This document shows positions 5,588-5,976 of a stretch of DNA of 5,976 nt, one piece after another. The translations under genes and the position numbers were made by a program. The stretch's first letter is position 1; the number at the start of each line of letters is the position of its first letter. Source of the stretch: Chloroflexota bacterium (lineage in GTDB: Bacteria; Chloroflexota; Anaerolineae; UBA4142); assembly GCA_023380675.1 (NCBI GenBank), contig JAMCRS010000457.1, positions 1 through 5,976 on the forward strand, given 5' to 3'. The notes under the pieces were generated by a model, which searched no databases, was not told the origin of the DNA, and saw nothing but the letters and a program-made list of their open reading frames with translations.

Positions 5588-5976
5588 TCACTTGCCGTAT
5601 CGACCCATGAGCTGCGCTGTCGCAAGTATGTGGCCGCTTATCGCGTGCTCGACGTCCGAGCGGCTGGCGCCCGCCGATAACCCGAGCGACGGAATGTCTA
5701 GGGCGTCCAACGTAAAGAAATATCGATGCGTTCCCGACGGCGGGCAGGGGGCGGTGTATCCTGTCTTGCCGCTGTCGTTCTTGCCGCCCACGCCGACGCC
5801 GGGTGCGCCCTCGACGATCTGGCTTTGATTCGCCGGAATATCGAACGCTACCCAATGGGTGAAAGTTCCGCTAGGCGCATCCGGATCGTCGACGATGAGC
5901 ACGAAACTCCTGGTGTTGGAAGGCGCGCCGCTCCACTTCAACTGGGGAGAGACACTTTGACCGGAGCACGTGTATT
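5588..5976 (-). CDS. YbhB/YbcL-type PEBP (Raf kinase inhibitor-like) protein, 5' end cut by window edge
   Basis: The C-terminal 129 residues of a phosphatidylethanolamine-binding-protein-family member; full bacterial proteins have about 150-180 residues. The frame is open to the window edge, and the first visible residues YTCSGQSVSPQLKWSGAP match the family's Y-T-C-x-G-x-x-x-S-P-x-L-x-W motif, so the gene begins outside the window. A TTG at 5941 lies inside this motif and is an internal Leu, not a start. Further hallmarks are LIVDDPDAPSGTFTHWVAF (the D-P-D-x-P and H-W ligand-pocket residues), GYTAPCPPSGTHRYFFTLDALD, and the C-terminal helix EHAISGHILATAQLMGRYGK. Bacterial members are small soluble proteins, cytoplasmic or periplasmic, whose ligand is mostly unknown; whether this one has a signal peptide cannot be seen. 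It ends 19 nt before plsX, suggesting shared transcription. Confidence 0.93.
   Translation of the reverse strand, partial: YTCSGQSVSPQLKWSGAPSNTRSFVLIVDDPDAPSGTFTHWVAFDIPANQSQIVEGAPGVGVGGKNDSGKTGYTAPCPPSGTHRYFFTLDALDIPSLGLSAGASRSDVEHAISGHILATAQLMGRYGK

Noticed and set aside
5939..5941. TTG considered as the start codon of the PEBP gene.
   Set aside because: The frame continues upstream with the conserved family motif YTCSGQSVSPQ, so this TTG is an internal Leu and the gene is cut by the window edge.

Overview
This is a GC-rich bacterial window in which every supported gene lies on the minus strand, so transcription runs from high to low coordinates. In that order it holds a partial PEBP/YbhB-family protein (cut by the right edge), plsX, a KAS-II gene of fabF type, a two-helix membrane protein with a degenerate NERD-like domain, a PaaI-type hotdog thioesterase, and a large protein combining a glycoside-hydrolase-like barrel, a LysM domain and a Pro/Ala-rich tail. 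I see no tRNA, rRNA, CRISPR array, insertion sequence or phage gene.

The taxon is an inference from memory of families, not from a search. The GH-like/LysM protein starting MPKDLKDFPRPP and the small two-helix protein with a cytoplasmic NERD-like domain both resemble proteins I associate with Chloroflexota, mainly Anaerolineae and relatives. The FabF sequence is compatible with that. A Chloroflexota genome or metagenome bin is my best guess.

Layout: positions 5976-5588 hold the PEBP protein. plsX (5568-4588, GTG start) follows after 19 nt and fabF (4572-3160) after a further 15 nt. The NERD-like gene (3117-2410) starts 42 nt later and overlaps the thioesterase gene (2438-1977) by 29 nt. A 103-nt gap then holds a long imperfect inverted repeat followed by a U-tract and a strong Shine-Dalgarno site, before the GH/LysM gene (1873-29). 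The last 28 bases carry no identifiable gene. No other gap exceeds 45 nt, so the first five genes look like one transcription unit. The GH/LysM gene is either its last member or a partly insulated one.

Functionally, plsX (acyl-ACP to acyl-phosphate) and fabF (chain elongation) form a membrane-lipid core, and the hotdog thioesterase could act on acyl-thioesters. The usual fabD, fabG and acpP between plsX and fabF are absent. The PEBP, NERD-like and GH/LysM proteins have no evident metabolic link to lipid synthesis. The region looks mostly like ordinary chromosomal housekeeping DNA. The best leads are the leaderless GH/LysM protein with its repeat-bearing tail, the hairpin in front of it, and the degenerate NERD-like membrane protein. 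I found no convincing new multi-gene system.
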